This document shows positions 9,425 to 17,608 of a stretch of 64,000 nt of DNA, piece after piece. The notes under the pieces are model-generated. The model saw nothing but the letters and a program-made list of their open reading frames with translations. It ran no database searches and had not been told where the DNA came from. Both the position numbers and the translations under genes were made by a program. Every line of letters begins with the position of its first letter. Positions within the stretch are counted from its first letter, which is position 1. This stretch comes from Acetobacterium wieringae (GTDB lineage: Bacteria > Bacillota > Clostridia > Eubacteriales > Eubacteriaceae): contig NZ_LKEU01000027.1 in the NCBI RefSeq assembly GCF_001766835.1, positions 186,001 to 250,000 of the forward strand, written 5' to 3'.

Positions 9425-10585
9425 TTACTGATAGCAGTCGTAAATCTTGGCCAGCGATGCGGCAATGCGTTCTTCAGTGGCCGGAACCGGACAGAGAAAA
9501 CGCAGACCTTCATTGGCGACATAGTTTGTACAGCCGAGGATTTGTTCTCGGGATATAGTTAAGTCCGGAAGCGTTGGAATCCCCAATTGTTTCTGAAATT
9601 GACGTAATCCATTGGCGACTTCGATTCCAATTTCCTGGGGATCAGTGGCACTGATGGTTAGGCCCATGCAAGTGCCGATTTTTTTGACTTTTTCGGGATA
9701 AACGGGAGCTGTTAATTCAAGGATAACCGGTGTGACCAGGGCGCAGGCAATGCCATGGGGAATATGAAAGGTGGCGCCCATGGCGTGAGCAATGGCGTGA
9801 CCCAAGTGAACCATGGCATCATTAAAGGCAATGCCGGCATTGTTGCTGGCCAGGGCCAGATTTTCCCGGGCTTCAAGATTCAAGGGATCGGCAGCAGCGA
9901 TTGGCAGCCATTTGGTAATCCGTTCAATGGTATCATAACAGAGAATATCGGAGTGGGGATTGGGTTGTACACTGGTTAATGCTTCGCAAACATGGGAAAA
10001 AGCGTCCATACCGGTGTAAACTGTAATTTCTTTTGGCATCCCCAGGGTCAATTCAGGGTCAACAATCGCAAAGCTGGGTGGTGCAATGGCACCGATTTTT
10101 TCATGATTTTTGGTATCGCTGATGACGGCGATAATGGTGCTTTCCGAGCCGGTGCCAGAGGTGGTGGGGATCAAAATCAGCTTTATCGGTGGGTTTTCCA
10201 GCGGCATCATGTTTCGGGCCGAATCCAGCAGTTCCGAAACACTGACATGATTGGCAGCCAGGGTGCTGATTCCTTTGGCGGTATCCAGAACACTGCCGCC
10301 GCCAATGCCGACTATCCCATCAATGGCGTGAGTTTTTACCAGATCGGCACCAGCCTGAACCGTGTAGTCCGGGGCATCCATTTCACAGTCGGCAAATAAA
10401 AAGATTTCCATTCCGGCTGCGGTTAAACTGTCGACTACTTTTTGAGAGTGCCCCATTTTTTTTACGTTTTCATCCGTGACGATTAAAACCCTGTTAAATC
10501 CTAATTCTTTGGCTACATCTCCGGTGGTGCTGACCGCGCCAGCACCGAAAGCTACCGGACATAATTGTGAGTATCGTTGTACCAT
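9425..10585 (-). CDS. Iron-containing alcohol dehydrogenase
   Basis: A 386-aa group III (iron-dependent) alcohol dehydrogenase, close to the usual length. The NAD-binding GGGS is at residues 95-98. Predicted metal ligands are Asp194, His198, His263 and His277, as in FucO-type enzymes. It interconverts an alcohol or diol with the aldehyde or ketone, cytoplasmic and NAD(H)-linked; substrate unknown. The start has a strong AAGGAGG. It is first in an operon with the OYE-type oxidoreductase and is divergent from the PucR-type regulator gene 290 bp away, which makes that regulator a natural candidate controller (inference). Confidence 0.92.
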   Translation of the reverse strand: MVQRYSQLCPVAFGAGAVSTTGDVAKELGFNRVLIVTDENVKKMGHSQKVVDSLTAAGMEIFLFADCEMDAPDYTVQAGADLVKTHAIDGIVGIGGGSVLDTAKGISTLAANHVSVSELLDSARNMMPLENPPIKLILIPTTSGTGSESTIIAVISDTKNHEKIGAIAPPSFAIVDPELTLGMPKEITVYTGMDAFSHVCEALTSVQPNPHSDILCYDTIERITKWLPIAAADPLNLEARENLALASNNAGIAFNDAMVHLGHAIAHAMGATFHIPHGIACALVTPVILELTAPVYPEKVKKIGTCMGLTISATDPQEIGIEVANGLRQFQKQLGIPTLPDLTISREQILGCTNYVANEGLRFLCPVPATEERIAASLAKIYDCYQ

Positions 10586-10812
10586 CTCAAATCCTCCTTG
10601 ATTTTGTTAAAGCGTTGTCATTTCGAGCTGGCATCAGTATAGCAGTTGGGGGTGGCGCCGTCTTTGTGAGGGTTTGAGATTTTAGTGATCAAAAAAGAAG
10701 TCGTTTGACAAAGCAGGCTTGTAAAAAGTGACAAAATAAGGAGGTTGAATTGGTAAATTATTCCTAAAAATGAGATCGGCAAACGGTCAGTGGTTTTTAT
10801 TTAAGACCCTGA

Positions 10813-10841
10813 TGTACAGGGGTTTCACCCCGTGATATAAT
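10813..10841 (+). promoter_or_regulatory. Candidate promoter and operator of the PucR-family gene
   Basis: TATAAT at 10836-10841 lies 17 bp from a weak -35 (TGTACA, 10813-10818). The spacer contains an inverted repeat GGGG-TTTCA-CCCC (10819-10831) that could be an operator. Confidence 0.45.
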
Positions 10842-10875
10842 GAGTCAAATTCGATAAGATGATAAGGTGGTTTTG

Positions 10876-12426
10876 ATGGCGGTAACACTTAAAAAAATGA
10901 GGTCGGTATTGAATGGGCGTCCTGTTAGAATGCGCATCAATGAAAATGACGACACGATTGAAATTAAAGGCATTGACTTTTTTACTGAACAAGAAGACGT
11001 GTCGCCGGACTATGCCTATGTTATAAAGGGGTCTGATATCCAGCGACGACTGGATCACAAAATCTGTTTTATTATCATCGAGGATCAGCCCCTGGACGAA
11101 AAGTATACGGGAGAAAGTAGCACGAATGCCATTCTGGTGGATAAAGCCTGGAGCCCGGAAACGGTGGTCAAGCGGGTCAGACAATTATTTGAGGATCAGT
11201 ATCGGATTGGCGACAGCTCAATAAAGATTCTTGAGTCCTGTCAGAAGGGCTATACCATCCAGCAATTACTGGATCTGGGCTATCAGCTGCTGGGTAATCC
11301 CTTATTGCTGGTTGATGTTTCGTTATGTTTTATTGCTCATTCCGGGGGAAATAATATTAATAATGAACCGCTTTGGGAATGGACTTTGTCCAAGGGCTAT
11401 GTCAATAAAGAGTATGCTAAATCGGTGATGACGGATGAAAATCAAAATGAAATTGATCAGGGCAAAGAGGTGCTGGTCATTTGGGAGACGGGCTTGTTAA
11501 ACCACCGGCAACTGGTTGGCCGGGTTTTAAAAAACAATCGTCCGTTGGCCTATCTGAAGCTTTTGGAATACCACCATCCAATTAGCGAAAGTGATCAGGA
11601 AATACTGATTATGCTGTGTCATGCTGTAGCGATGACCATGGAGGATGCCAACGGCATCAGCCAGACTGCCAGTTCACTGAGTGACACCTTTTTAATTGCC
11701 CTGCTGAACCAGAAAATGTATGATCATGCGGCCATTGAAGAACGGGAAAGAATTTATGGACTAAAGCTCTATAAAAATCTCTTCGCCCTGGTTATCCGCA
11801 TCGATAATCGCCAGAATACCAATGATCGGTTGTATTACTTAAAGCGGATTTATCAGAATTTCTTTAACCGGCAAACGGTGATTATTTACAATGGACAATT
11901 GGTGATTTTGCTGGACACCATCACCGCAGAAATTCAGAATGAGCGGGAAATGGCATCATTTGAAAACCTATTGGAGGAAAATGACTGTACCGCCGGCATC
12001 AGCAAAATATTTTATCACCTGTATGATTTTTGTGAGCACTATAAACAGGCTCATAATGCTTTGACTTTAGGCGATCAGCTGAAAAAACCAGGGCGGATTC
12101 GCAACTATGACGAACTGATCATTCCCCATATGATCCTCAGCTTTAGAGGCGAAACGAATATTAAGAATTTAATCCATCCGGTGGTGAAAACACTAAAAGA
12201 CCTGGATGAGAAAAAGGGCAGCAATTTTCTGGAAACCCTGGTAGCCTATATTAATCATAATCAGGATACCACCCTGACCGCGAAAAGTCTGCATGTTCAC
12301 TACAATACGCTCAAATACCGGATTAATCGGATTATTGAATTAACTGAGCTTGATTTATCCGATAGCGAAACCTTGTTCAACATTCAGCTCTCAGTGAAGG
12401 TGAATGATATTTTAGCCTGTTTATAG
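10876..12426 (+). CDS. PucR-family transcriptional regulator
   Basis: A 516-aa protein. The ATG at 10876 is chosen over a GTG at 10867 because AAGGTGG sits 5 bp before it. The N-terminal half is a sensor region of the kind found in purine-catabolism (PucR-like) regulators. The C-terminal 60 residues form the PucR-type helix-turn-helix (the HYNTLKYRINRI region). No metal or cofactor motif is obvious. It is divergent from the alcohol dehydrogenase/OYE genes and directly upstream of fdhD, 24 bp apart, so it may be co-transcribed with fdhD. The effector is unknown. Confidence 0.82.
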   Translation: MAVTLKKMRSVLNGRPVRMRINENDDTIEIKGIDFFTEQEDVSPDYAYVIKGSDIQRRLDHKICFIIIEDQPLDEKYTGESSTNAILVDKAWSPETVVKRVRQLFEDQYRIGDSSIKILESCQKGYTIQQLLDLGYQLLGNPLLLVDVSLCFIAHSGGNNINNEPLWEWTLSKGYVNKEYAKSVMTDENQNEIDQGKEVLVIWETGLLNHRQLVGRVLKNNRPLAYLKLLEYHHPISESDQEILIMLCHAVAMTMEDANGISQTASSLSDTFLIALLNQKMYDHAAIEERERIYGLKLYKNLFALVIRIDNRQNTNDRLYYLKRIYQNFFNRQTVIIYNGQLVILLDTITAEIQNEREMASFENLLEENDCTAGISKIFYHLYDFCEHYKQAHNALTLGDQLKKPGRIRNYDELIIPHMILSFRGETNIKNLIHPVVKTLKDLDEKKGSNFLETLVAYINHNQDTTLTAKSLHVHYNTLKYRINRIIELTELDLSDSETLFNIQLSVKVNDILACL

Positions 12427-12450
12427 TAAAAAAGTGGAGAAAAAAGCGCA

Positions 12451-13257
12451 ATGAAGATAATCAATGAAAGCCACAACTTAAGTTTAAAAGAAAGTTTTGC
12501 AATTGAGCGTATCCGGCAGTCGGCAGATCATCGCTTGACTGAAGAGAAAATGACCGATATGGTGATTGTCGAACATCATCTGAATGCCTATATTAATGAT
12601 CAACTGGCCTTTAAACTGGTCTGCAGCCCCGAAAGATTGGATGCCCTGGTGCTGGGATTTCTGCTCAGCGAGGGCTATATCAAAAATCCCGATGAAATTG
12701 AATTTATTTATGTCTGTGAAAGTGGGGAGCGGGTCAAGGTCCAGCTGTATAAACCACTGCCATTGCCGGAAATTGATCATGATACCGGCAGCAACTCGAT
12801 TTCCTGTGGCAATAACCGGAAAATTCGCCAGGCTGCTTACGCCAAAAGCCTGATGCCCTTACCGGTTCATGACTGGTCCCCGGAAACAGTGTTGATGCTG
12901 GCCAATGCCTGCAACCACAATGCCGGGCTGTTTGCCGAAACCGGCGGAACCCATTGTTGTGCGATGAGCATTAGTGGCGAACTGGCGTTTATCTGCGAAG
13001 ATATCGGCCGCCACAATGCAGTGGATAAAACCATTGGCCAGGCCATGATAGAAGAAAAAAATATCGCTGAGGCGATCCTGTTTACCACCGGCCGGATTCC
13101 CTCGGATATGGTTATCAAAGCGATCAGAAGCCGTATCCCGGTGATTGCCTCCCATTCAGCGCCCACCGACGAAGCGGTTTTACTGGCCCGTCAGTTTAAT
13201 CTCACCCTGATTGGCTTTGTCAGAGGCAAACGAATGAATCTTTATGCAGGAAAGTAA
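12451..13257 (+). CDS. fdhD: FdhD-family formate dehydrogenase accessory protein
   Basis: A 268-aa protein with FdhD hallmarks: TGGTH (165-169), DIGRHNAVDK (184-193) and TTGRIPSDMV (212-221). In E. coli, FdhD transfers sulfur to the molybdenum cofactor so that formate dehydrogenase is active, and uses a CxxC motif. Here the equivalent site reads S-C-G-N-N, with only Cys119; there is a Cys-Cys pair at 169-170. It may therefore use different chemistry or only bind cofactor. It sits just behind the PucR-type gene. The stop codon lies in the loop of a terminator hairpin. Family membership is firm; sulfurtransferase activity less so. Confidence 0.88.
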   Translation: MKIINESHNLSLKESFAIERIRQSADHRLTEEKMTDMVIVEHHLNAYINDQLAFKLVCSPERLDALVLGFLLSEGYIKNPDEIEFIYVCESGERVKVQLYKPLPLPEIDHDTGSNSISCGNNRKIRQAAYAKSLMPLPVHDWSPETVLMLANACNHNAGLFAETGGTHCCAMSISGELAFICEDIGRHNAVDKTIGQAMIEEKNIAEAILFTTGRIPSDMVIKAIRSRIPVIASHSAPTDEAVLLARQFNLTLIGFVRGKRMNLYAGK

Positions 13258-13272
13258 TTTCCTGCTTTTTTT
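13246..13272 (+). terminator. Rho-independent terminator overlapping the fdhD stop codon
   Basis: An 8-bp perfect stem (13246-13253 with 13258-13265) and a GTAA loop are followed by seven T. The TAA stop of fdhD (13255-13257) lies in the loop. Confidence 0.85.
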
Positions 13273-13344
13273 TCGGAACTGCAATATCATCCTAGAGATA
13301 AAAGAAGATTAATGCTACACTGGGATGGAAGCGGAGGTAGGAAA

Positions 13345-14214
13345 ATGAAACACCATGAAGAACGGATCGTCCGTTATGATAGCGAGCTGAAAATCGAAGC
13401 CTTGCGTTTAAAAGGCATTATTCAAAAATTTCCCAATCACTTTCATGAGCATTATGTGATTGGCTTTATTGAAAGTGGACAGCGAAAACTGTCTTGTAAA
13501 AATAGGGAATACCGGGTAGAACCAGGGGATTTGCTGCTTTTTAATCCCTACGATAATCATTTTTGCGAACAAATTGATGAAAAACCCCTGGATTACCGGT
13601 GCCTCAACATCAAACCGGAAATAATGAGGGAAGTGGTTTACGAAATCACCGGGAAGCCGGACAAGCTGATTTTTAAACAGCCAGTAGTATCTCAGTGCGA
13701 ACAGGTCAAGGGCCTTCAGGAACTGCATCAGATGGTCATGCAGGAAGCAGGCGAATTTAACAAAGAAGAAGCCTTTCTATTTTTGATCGAGCAGCTGGTC
13801 GAAGAATATGGAATCCGGGAAACCGATGGTGATCAGCCGGAAAGTGATGGTGACATTGAAATGATCTGCGCTTACCTGGAAGCACATTATCAGGAGCGGA
13901 TCACACTGGCGGACTTATGTGTTTTAACTGGATGCGGCAAGTATTATCTGGTCCGGGCCTTTACCAGAACAAAGGGGATCACCCCCTACCGCTATCTGGA
14001 GACGGTGCGCATCAACCAGGCCAAGCAGTTGCTGGAAAAAGGGCTGGAGCCGCTTGAAACAGCTTATCAGACCGGATTTTCGGATCAGAGTCACTTCACT
14101 AATTTTTTTAAGCAATTCATTGGGATTACGCCAAAACAATACCAGAAAATATTTATCCCGAATGCTCCGCAGCCCCAGGGTTCCCGGAGCAGGGATGAGG
14201 GGAGCAAAAATTGA
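13345..14214 (+). CDS. AraC-family transcriptional regulator
   Basis: A 289-aa protein. The start at 13345 follows GGAGGTAG; an in-frame ATG at 13312 has no good binding site. The N-terminal cupin-like effector domain (about 20-150) carries HFHEHYVIG, as in AraC_binding proteins. The C-terminal region (about 190-285) holds two helix-turn-helix units and the AraC signature ending FSDQSHFTNFFKQFIG. Its stop codon overlaps the TTG start of the EamA transporter gene (TTGA, 14211-14214), which implies translational coupling and suggests control of, or a shared signal with, that transporter. Confidence 0.9.
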   Translation: MKHHEERIVRYDSELKIEALRLKGIIQKFPNHFHEHYVIGFIESGQRKLSCKNREYRVEPGDLLLFNPYDNHFCEQIDEKPLDYRCLNIKPEIMREVVYEITGKPDKLIFKQPVVSQCEQVKGLQELHQMVMQEAGEFNKEEAFLFLIEQLVEEYGIRETDGDQPESDGDIEMICAYLEAHYQERITLADLCVLTGCGKYYLVRAFTRTKGITPYRYLETVRINQAKQLLEKGLEPLETAYQTGFSDQSHFTNFFKQFIGITPKQYQKIFIPNAPQPQGSRSRDEGSKN

Positions 14215-15137
14215 GCGGCGAGCATTGGCTGACCGGCCATCTGGCGGCGGCGTTTACGATTTTTATCTGGGGCATCACCTTTGTTTCGACAAAAATTCTG
14301 CTGGATGTTTTTACACCGATTGAGATTCTGGTTTTTCGCTTTGTGATCGGCTATCTCGCCCTGACCCTGGTCTATCCCCGGCGCATGGGCCTACGCAGCC
14401 GGGCCGCAGAAATGCTGATGATGGCTGCTGGTTTGTGTGGGGTTACCCTCTATTTTTTGCTTGAAAACATTGCCCTCACCTATACCTATGCCTCCAACGT
14501 TGGCGTGATTATTTCGATCGCCCCCTTTTTCACCGCCATCCTGGCCCATTTCTTTCTGGCTGGCGAAAAACTGAGCCTGAATTTTTTCATCGGTTTTCTG
14601 GCTGCCATTATCGGAATTTTTCTGATCAGCTTTAACGGGATCATGGTGCTGCAACTCAATCCCATTGGTGATTTACTGGCGCTACTGGCAGCCGGAGTAT
14701 GGGCGGTTTATTCAGTGCTGACCCGTAAAATTAGTGGCCTGGGTTATCACAGCATTCAAACCACAAGGCGGATCTTTTTTTATGGGCTCCTCTTTATGCT
14801 GCCGGCCCTGCCCTTTTTTGATGTTAATTGGAGTATTAAATCATTGACTCAGCCGGTTTATCTCTTTAATCTGCTGTTTTTGGGACTGCTGGCCTCGGCG
14901 CTCTGCTTTGTCACCTGAAGTCTAGCAGTCAAGCGATTGGGAGCCACCAAAACCACGGTTTATATTTATCTGGTGCCGGTCATCACCGTGGCAACATCGG
15001 TGCTGATTCTTAAGGAAAGATTAACCGGGCTGGCGGTACTGGGAATTGGGCTGACCCTCCTGGGGTTGATTATTTCTGAAAAGCAGAGCGCTCCGGGAAA
15101 AAATAGGATGACCGAAAAAACTGAAAAAATCAGCTAA
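14211..15137 (+). pseudogene. EamA/DMT-family transporter, interrupted by an in-frame TGA
   Basis: The reading frame encodes a drug/metabolite transporter with two EamA repeats (about ten membrane segments). It begins at a TTG overlapping the AraC gene stop and preceded by AGGGGAG. A TGA at 14916-14918 falls within the second repeat, where such proteins commonly have Trp (after CFVT). The same frame continues without shift through [15 protein letters not shown] to a natural end at 15137. A single TGG-to-TGA change explains this. It is either a recent nonsense mutation or a sequencing error; the 235-aa product would lack the last segments and probably not transport. Confidence 0.85.
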
Positions 15138-15191
15138 CAGGAAATACGATCAGACATGATTTTATTGTAAATGCCAACAAATTATCTGACC

Positions 15192-15236
15192 ATTCCCATG
15201 ATTTATGATAAAATAAATCATGGGAATTAATTTTTT
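15192..15236 (+). terminator. Rho-independent terminator
   Basis: A 15-bp perfect stem (15192-15206 with 15213-15227) and a 6-nt loop, followed by TAATTTTTT. It ends the AraC-EamA unit. Confidence 0.85.
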
Positions 15237-15269
15237 AAGATAATGCTATAAAAGGAAGGGTTAAATGAA

Positions 15270-16901
15270 ATGTTAAGATTAAGGGCAATGAGGATCACAC
15301 TGATTGGTTTATTCGGTCTGGTTTTATTGTTGGCGATGATGCCGCATATCAGCAGGGTTAGCGCCGAAGATAATTCGACACAAACTGAAAACGCTGTCAC
15401 AGCCGATTCGGTGGAGCGGGTCGCGACCTCAGAGCGTACCGTGAATGCGATGATGGGCTGTTCCTATCGTACCCATGTTCAGAATGTCGGTTGGCAGGAT
15501 TTTGTCAGCAATGGAGCCATGAGTGGCACGGAAGGCCAGGGGCTGCGGTTGGAGGGTATTGAAGTCAACCTGGAGAATGTCAGCGGTGATGTGGGCATTG
15601 AGTATACCACCCATGTCCAGAATATCGGTTGGCAGAATTATGTAAAAAACGGTGCGATGAGCGGAACCTCGGGCCAGTCACTCCGGCTGGAAGCCATCAA
15701 AATCCGACTGATCGGGGCTGACGCTGGGAATTACGACGTTTACTATCAGGTTCATGCCCAGAATTTTGGCTGGCTGGATTGGGCTAAGAATGATGCCAGC
15801 GCCGGAACCGAAGGGTTTGGTTTAAGGCTGGAGGGGATCAGAATCATGGTGGTACCCAAGGGTGATCCGGCACCGGGGGCAACGGATCGTCCTTTCGTAA
15901 CCACCAACACCCAATCGACCTATCGAACGCATATCCAGAATATTGGCTGGCAGGGTTGGCAGAAAAATGGCGAAATGAGTGGTACCACAGGACAGAATCT
16001 GCGTCTGGAAGCCATCGAAATAATAAATGAAAACCTGGAAAGCAATGTTGGCTTTGAATACCAGACCCATGTCCAGAATCTTGGTTGGCAGGGTTGGAAA
16101 GAGGACGGTGAACTGAGTGGGACCTCGAATCAGGGGTTGCGACTGGAAGGAATACAGATCCGTTTGACGGGAGCCAATGCCAATCTGTTCGACGTGTATT
16201 ATGAAGCCTATGTGGAAGGCTTTGGCTGGATGCCCTGGGTGATGAATGGTGAAAGTGCCGGGACTGAAGGGTTGGGGCTGCGCCTGGAGGGCATTAAAAT
16301 AATTGTTCAACTAAAAGGCTTGCCGATACCTGACAATACCGCCAACGAATTGGGCTCACTGGCCCAGCTGGTCAATAAAAACCATCATATCCCAGCGGAT
16401 TATGTACCGGATGATCTGGTCTGGGTTAATCTGCCTTCCACCCGGGACACCCAACTGCGGGCTGATGCCGCCGAGCATCTGATCCAGTTATTTAATGGTG
16501 CCAGTGCTCAGGGCTTGACCCTCTACTGCAATTCCGGGTATCGCTCTTATGCGACTCAGGCGGCATTGTATCAATGGAATGTCGAGATGTATGGAGTCGC
16601 CGGGGCGGAGCTGGTCAGTGCCCGGCCGGGAATGAGTGAGCATCAACTGGGCTTGGCCATGGATGTCACCTCCGCCACCGTTGATTTTGATCTGGTGGAA
16701 AGTTTTGGTGCCACGGCGGAGGGTCAGTTTATCCGGGATCATGCTCATGAGTATGGTTTTATTGTCCGCTATCCCCAGGGCAAAACCAATATCACCGGCT
16801 ATGCCTATGAACCCTGGCATCTGCGGTACCTGGGGGTTCCGGTAGCCACGGCCATTTACAACAGCGGTAAAACGATGGAAGAATTTTATGGAATTTACTA
16901 A
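15270..16901 (+). CDS. VanY-type D-alanyl-D-alanine carboxypeptidase with six ChW repeats
   Basis: A 543-aa secreted protein. AAGGAAGGG precedes the start. Residues 1-32 are a signal peptide. Six ChW repeats (clostridial hydrophobic with conserved Trp) follow at about 66-100, 112-147, 159-194, 218-252, 264-299 and 310-345. The C-terminal peptidase M15B/VanY domain (about 365-540) has zinc-site motifs SEHQLGLAMD (His458, Asp465) and EPWH (His517). It should trim terminal D-Ala from peptidoglycan stem peptides, while the ChW repeats probably bind the cell surface or other partners. It stands alone between terminators. Confidence 0.92.
   Translation: MLRLRAMRITLIGLFGLVLLLAMMPHISRVSAEDNSTQTENAVTADSVERVATSERTVNAMMGCSYRTHVQNVGWQDFVSNGAMSGTEGQGLRLEGIEVNLENVSGDVGIEYTTHVQNIGWQNYVKNGAMSGTSGQSLRLEAIKIRLIGADAGNYDVYYQVHAQNFGWLDWAKNDASAGTEGFGLRLEGIRIMVVPKGDPAPGATDRPFVTTNTQSTYRTHIQNIGWQGWQKNGEMSGTTGQNLRLEAIEIINENLESNVGFEYQTHVQNLGWQGWKEDGELSGTSNQGLRLEGIQIRLTGANANLFDVYYEAYVEGFGWMPWVMNGESAGTEGLGLRLEGIKIIVQLKGLPIPDNTANELGSLAQLVNKNHHIPADYVPDDLVWVNLPSTRDTQLRADAAEHLIQLFNGASAQGLTLYCNSGYRSYATQAALYQWNVEMYGVAGAELVSARPGMSEHQLGLAMDVTSATVDFDLVESFGATAEGQFIRDHAHEYGFIVRYPQGKTNITGYAYEPWHLRYLGVPVATAIYNSGKTMEEFYGIY
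15465..16304 (+). repeat. Two triplets of ChW repeats in the VanY gene
   Basis: Repeat units 1-3 (15465-15851) and 4-6 (15921-16304) correspond one to one: units 1/4 start Y-R-T-H, units 2/5 start E-Y-x-T-H, and units 3/6 start V-Y-Y. This indicates internal duplication of a three-unit block. Confidence 0.85.
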
Positions 16902-16938
16902 CTGAGCGGATGATTTGGTTTTTATGAAAGGCAAAGCG

Positions 16939-17334
16939 ATGAAAAAGTTAGGAATACTGATGCTGATTGTGGTCATTTTGGTGGCGGGATGTTCAAGTCA
17001 GCAACAAACAAAGGAGAAGATAGTGTCAGTTAACAAAATTACGGCTGAAGAGGCCAAAGTCATGATCGATGAGGGCAAAAACCTGGTCATCCTGGATGTC
17101 CGGACTCAAGAGGAATATAACGAAGGTCATATTGAGAATGCCGTACTGATTCCGGACACCGAGATCAGCGCTAAGTCATCCACTGTTTTAGCCGATTCGA
17201 ATCAGACCATTCTTGTTTATTGTCGCACCGGCCGCCGGAGTGCCGAGGCGGCAAAAAAACTGGTGGATCTCGGCTATAGCAATATCTATGATTTTGGTGG
17301 TATTGTGGATTGGCCCTATGAAGTGGTGAAGTAG
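16939..17334 (+). CDS. Rhodanese-like lipoprotein
   Basis: A 131-aa protein. The ATG at 16939 is preferred to that at 16924 because GAAAGG lies 7 bp upstream and the signal peptide then begins MKKLG. The lipobox is VAGC (about Cys17). A single rhodanese domain follows, with the active-site loop C-R-T-G-R-R-S. It would handle sulfane sulfur, or act as a thiol or phosphatase-like domain, on the outer face of the membrane; the partner is unknown. It lies 37 bp after the VanY gene, so the two may be co-transcribed, and it is followed by a terminator. Confidence 0.88.
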   Translation: MKKLGILMLIVVILVAGCSSQQQTKEKIVSVNKITAEEAKVMIDEGKNLVILDVRTQEEYNEGHIENAVLIPDTEISAKSSTVLADSNQTILVYCRTGRRSAEAAKKLVDLGYSNIYDFGGIVDWPYEVVK

Positions 17335-17382
17335 CAGAGAATGCGATTGAAAATAATGACTGCCAACAGAATGACTAAAAAG

Positions 17383-17426
17383 TTCAAGCACCCCATTCTG
17401 AAAAAGAATTGGGGTGCTTGAATTTG
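17383..17426 (+). terminator. Probable rho-independent terminator
   Basis: A long stem (17383-17399 with 17405-17422, one bulged base) with 13 bp of perfect pairing at the base. The following T run is weak (AATTTGTTT). Confidence 0.65.
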
Positions 17427-17608
17427 TTTGACATTCTTTGGGGGTCTCGAATACTCGTGGTGAGTGAGTTGCTAAAAGCATCCACAGGCGGTTTTAATCA
17501 TGAAATTGCAACAAATTATGTAGAAATTGAATATTTGTGGGTATAAAGCATAAAAACAATGATGGTTTGTTCTTGTGATCAAATACATATCATGGGAAAG
17601 GAGCAATT

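Noticed and set aside
14916..14918. TGA read as selenocysteine in the EamA gene
   Set aside because: The residue expected at this place in EamA transporters is Trp or similar, the protein is not a redox enzyme and I see no selenocysteine insertion hairpin directly downstream. A point mutation or error is simpler.
15465..16304. Repeated DNA considered as a CRISPR-like or satellite array
   Set aside because: The repeats are in frame, diverged and encode ChW protein repeats.
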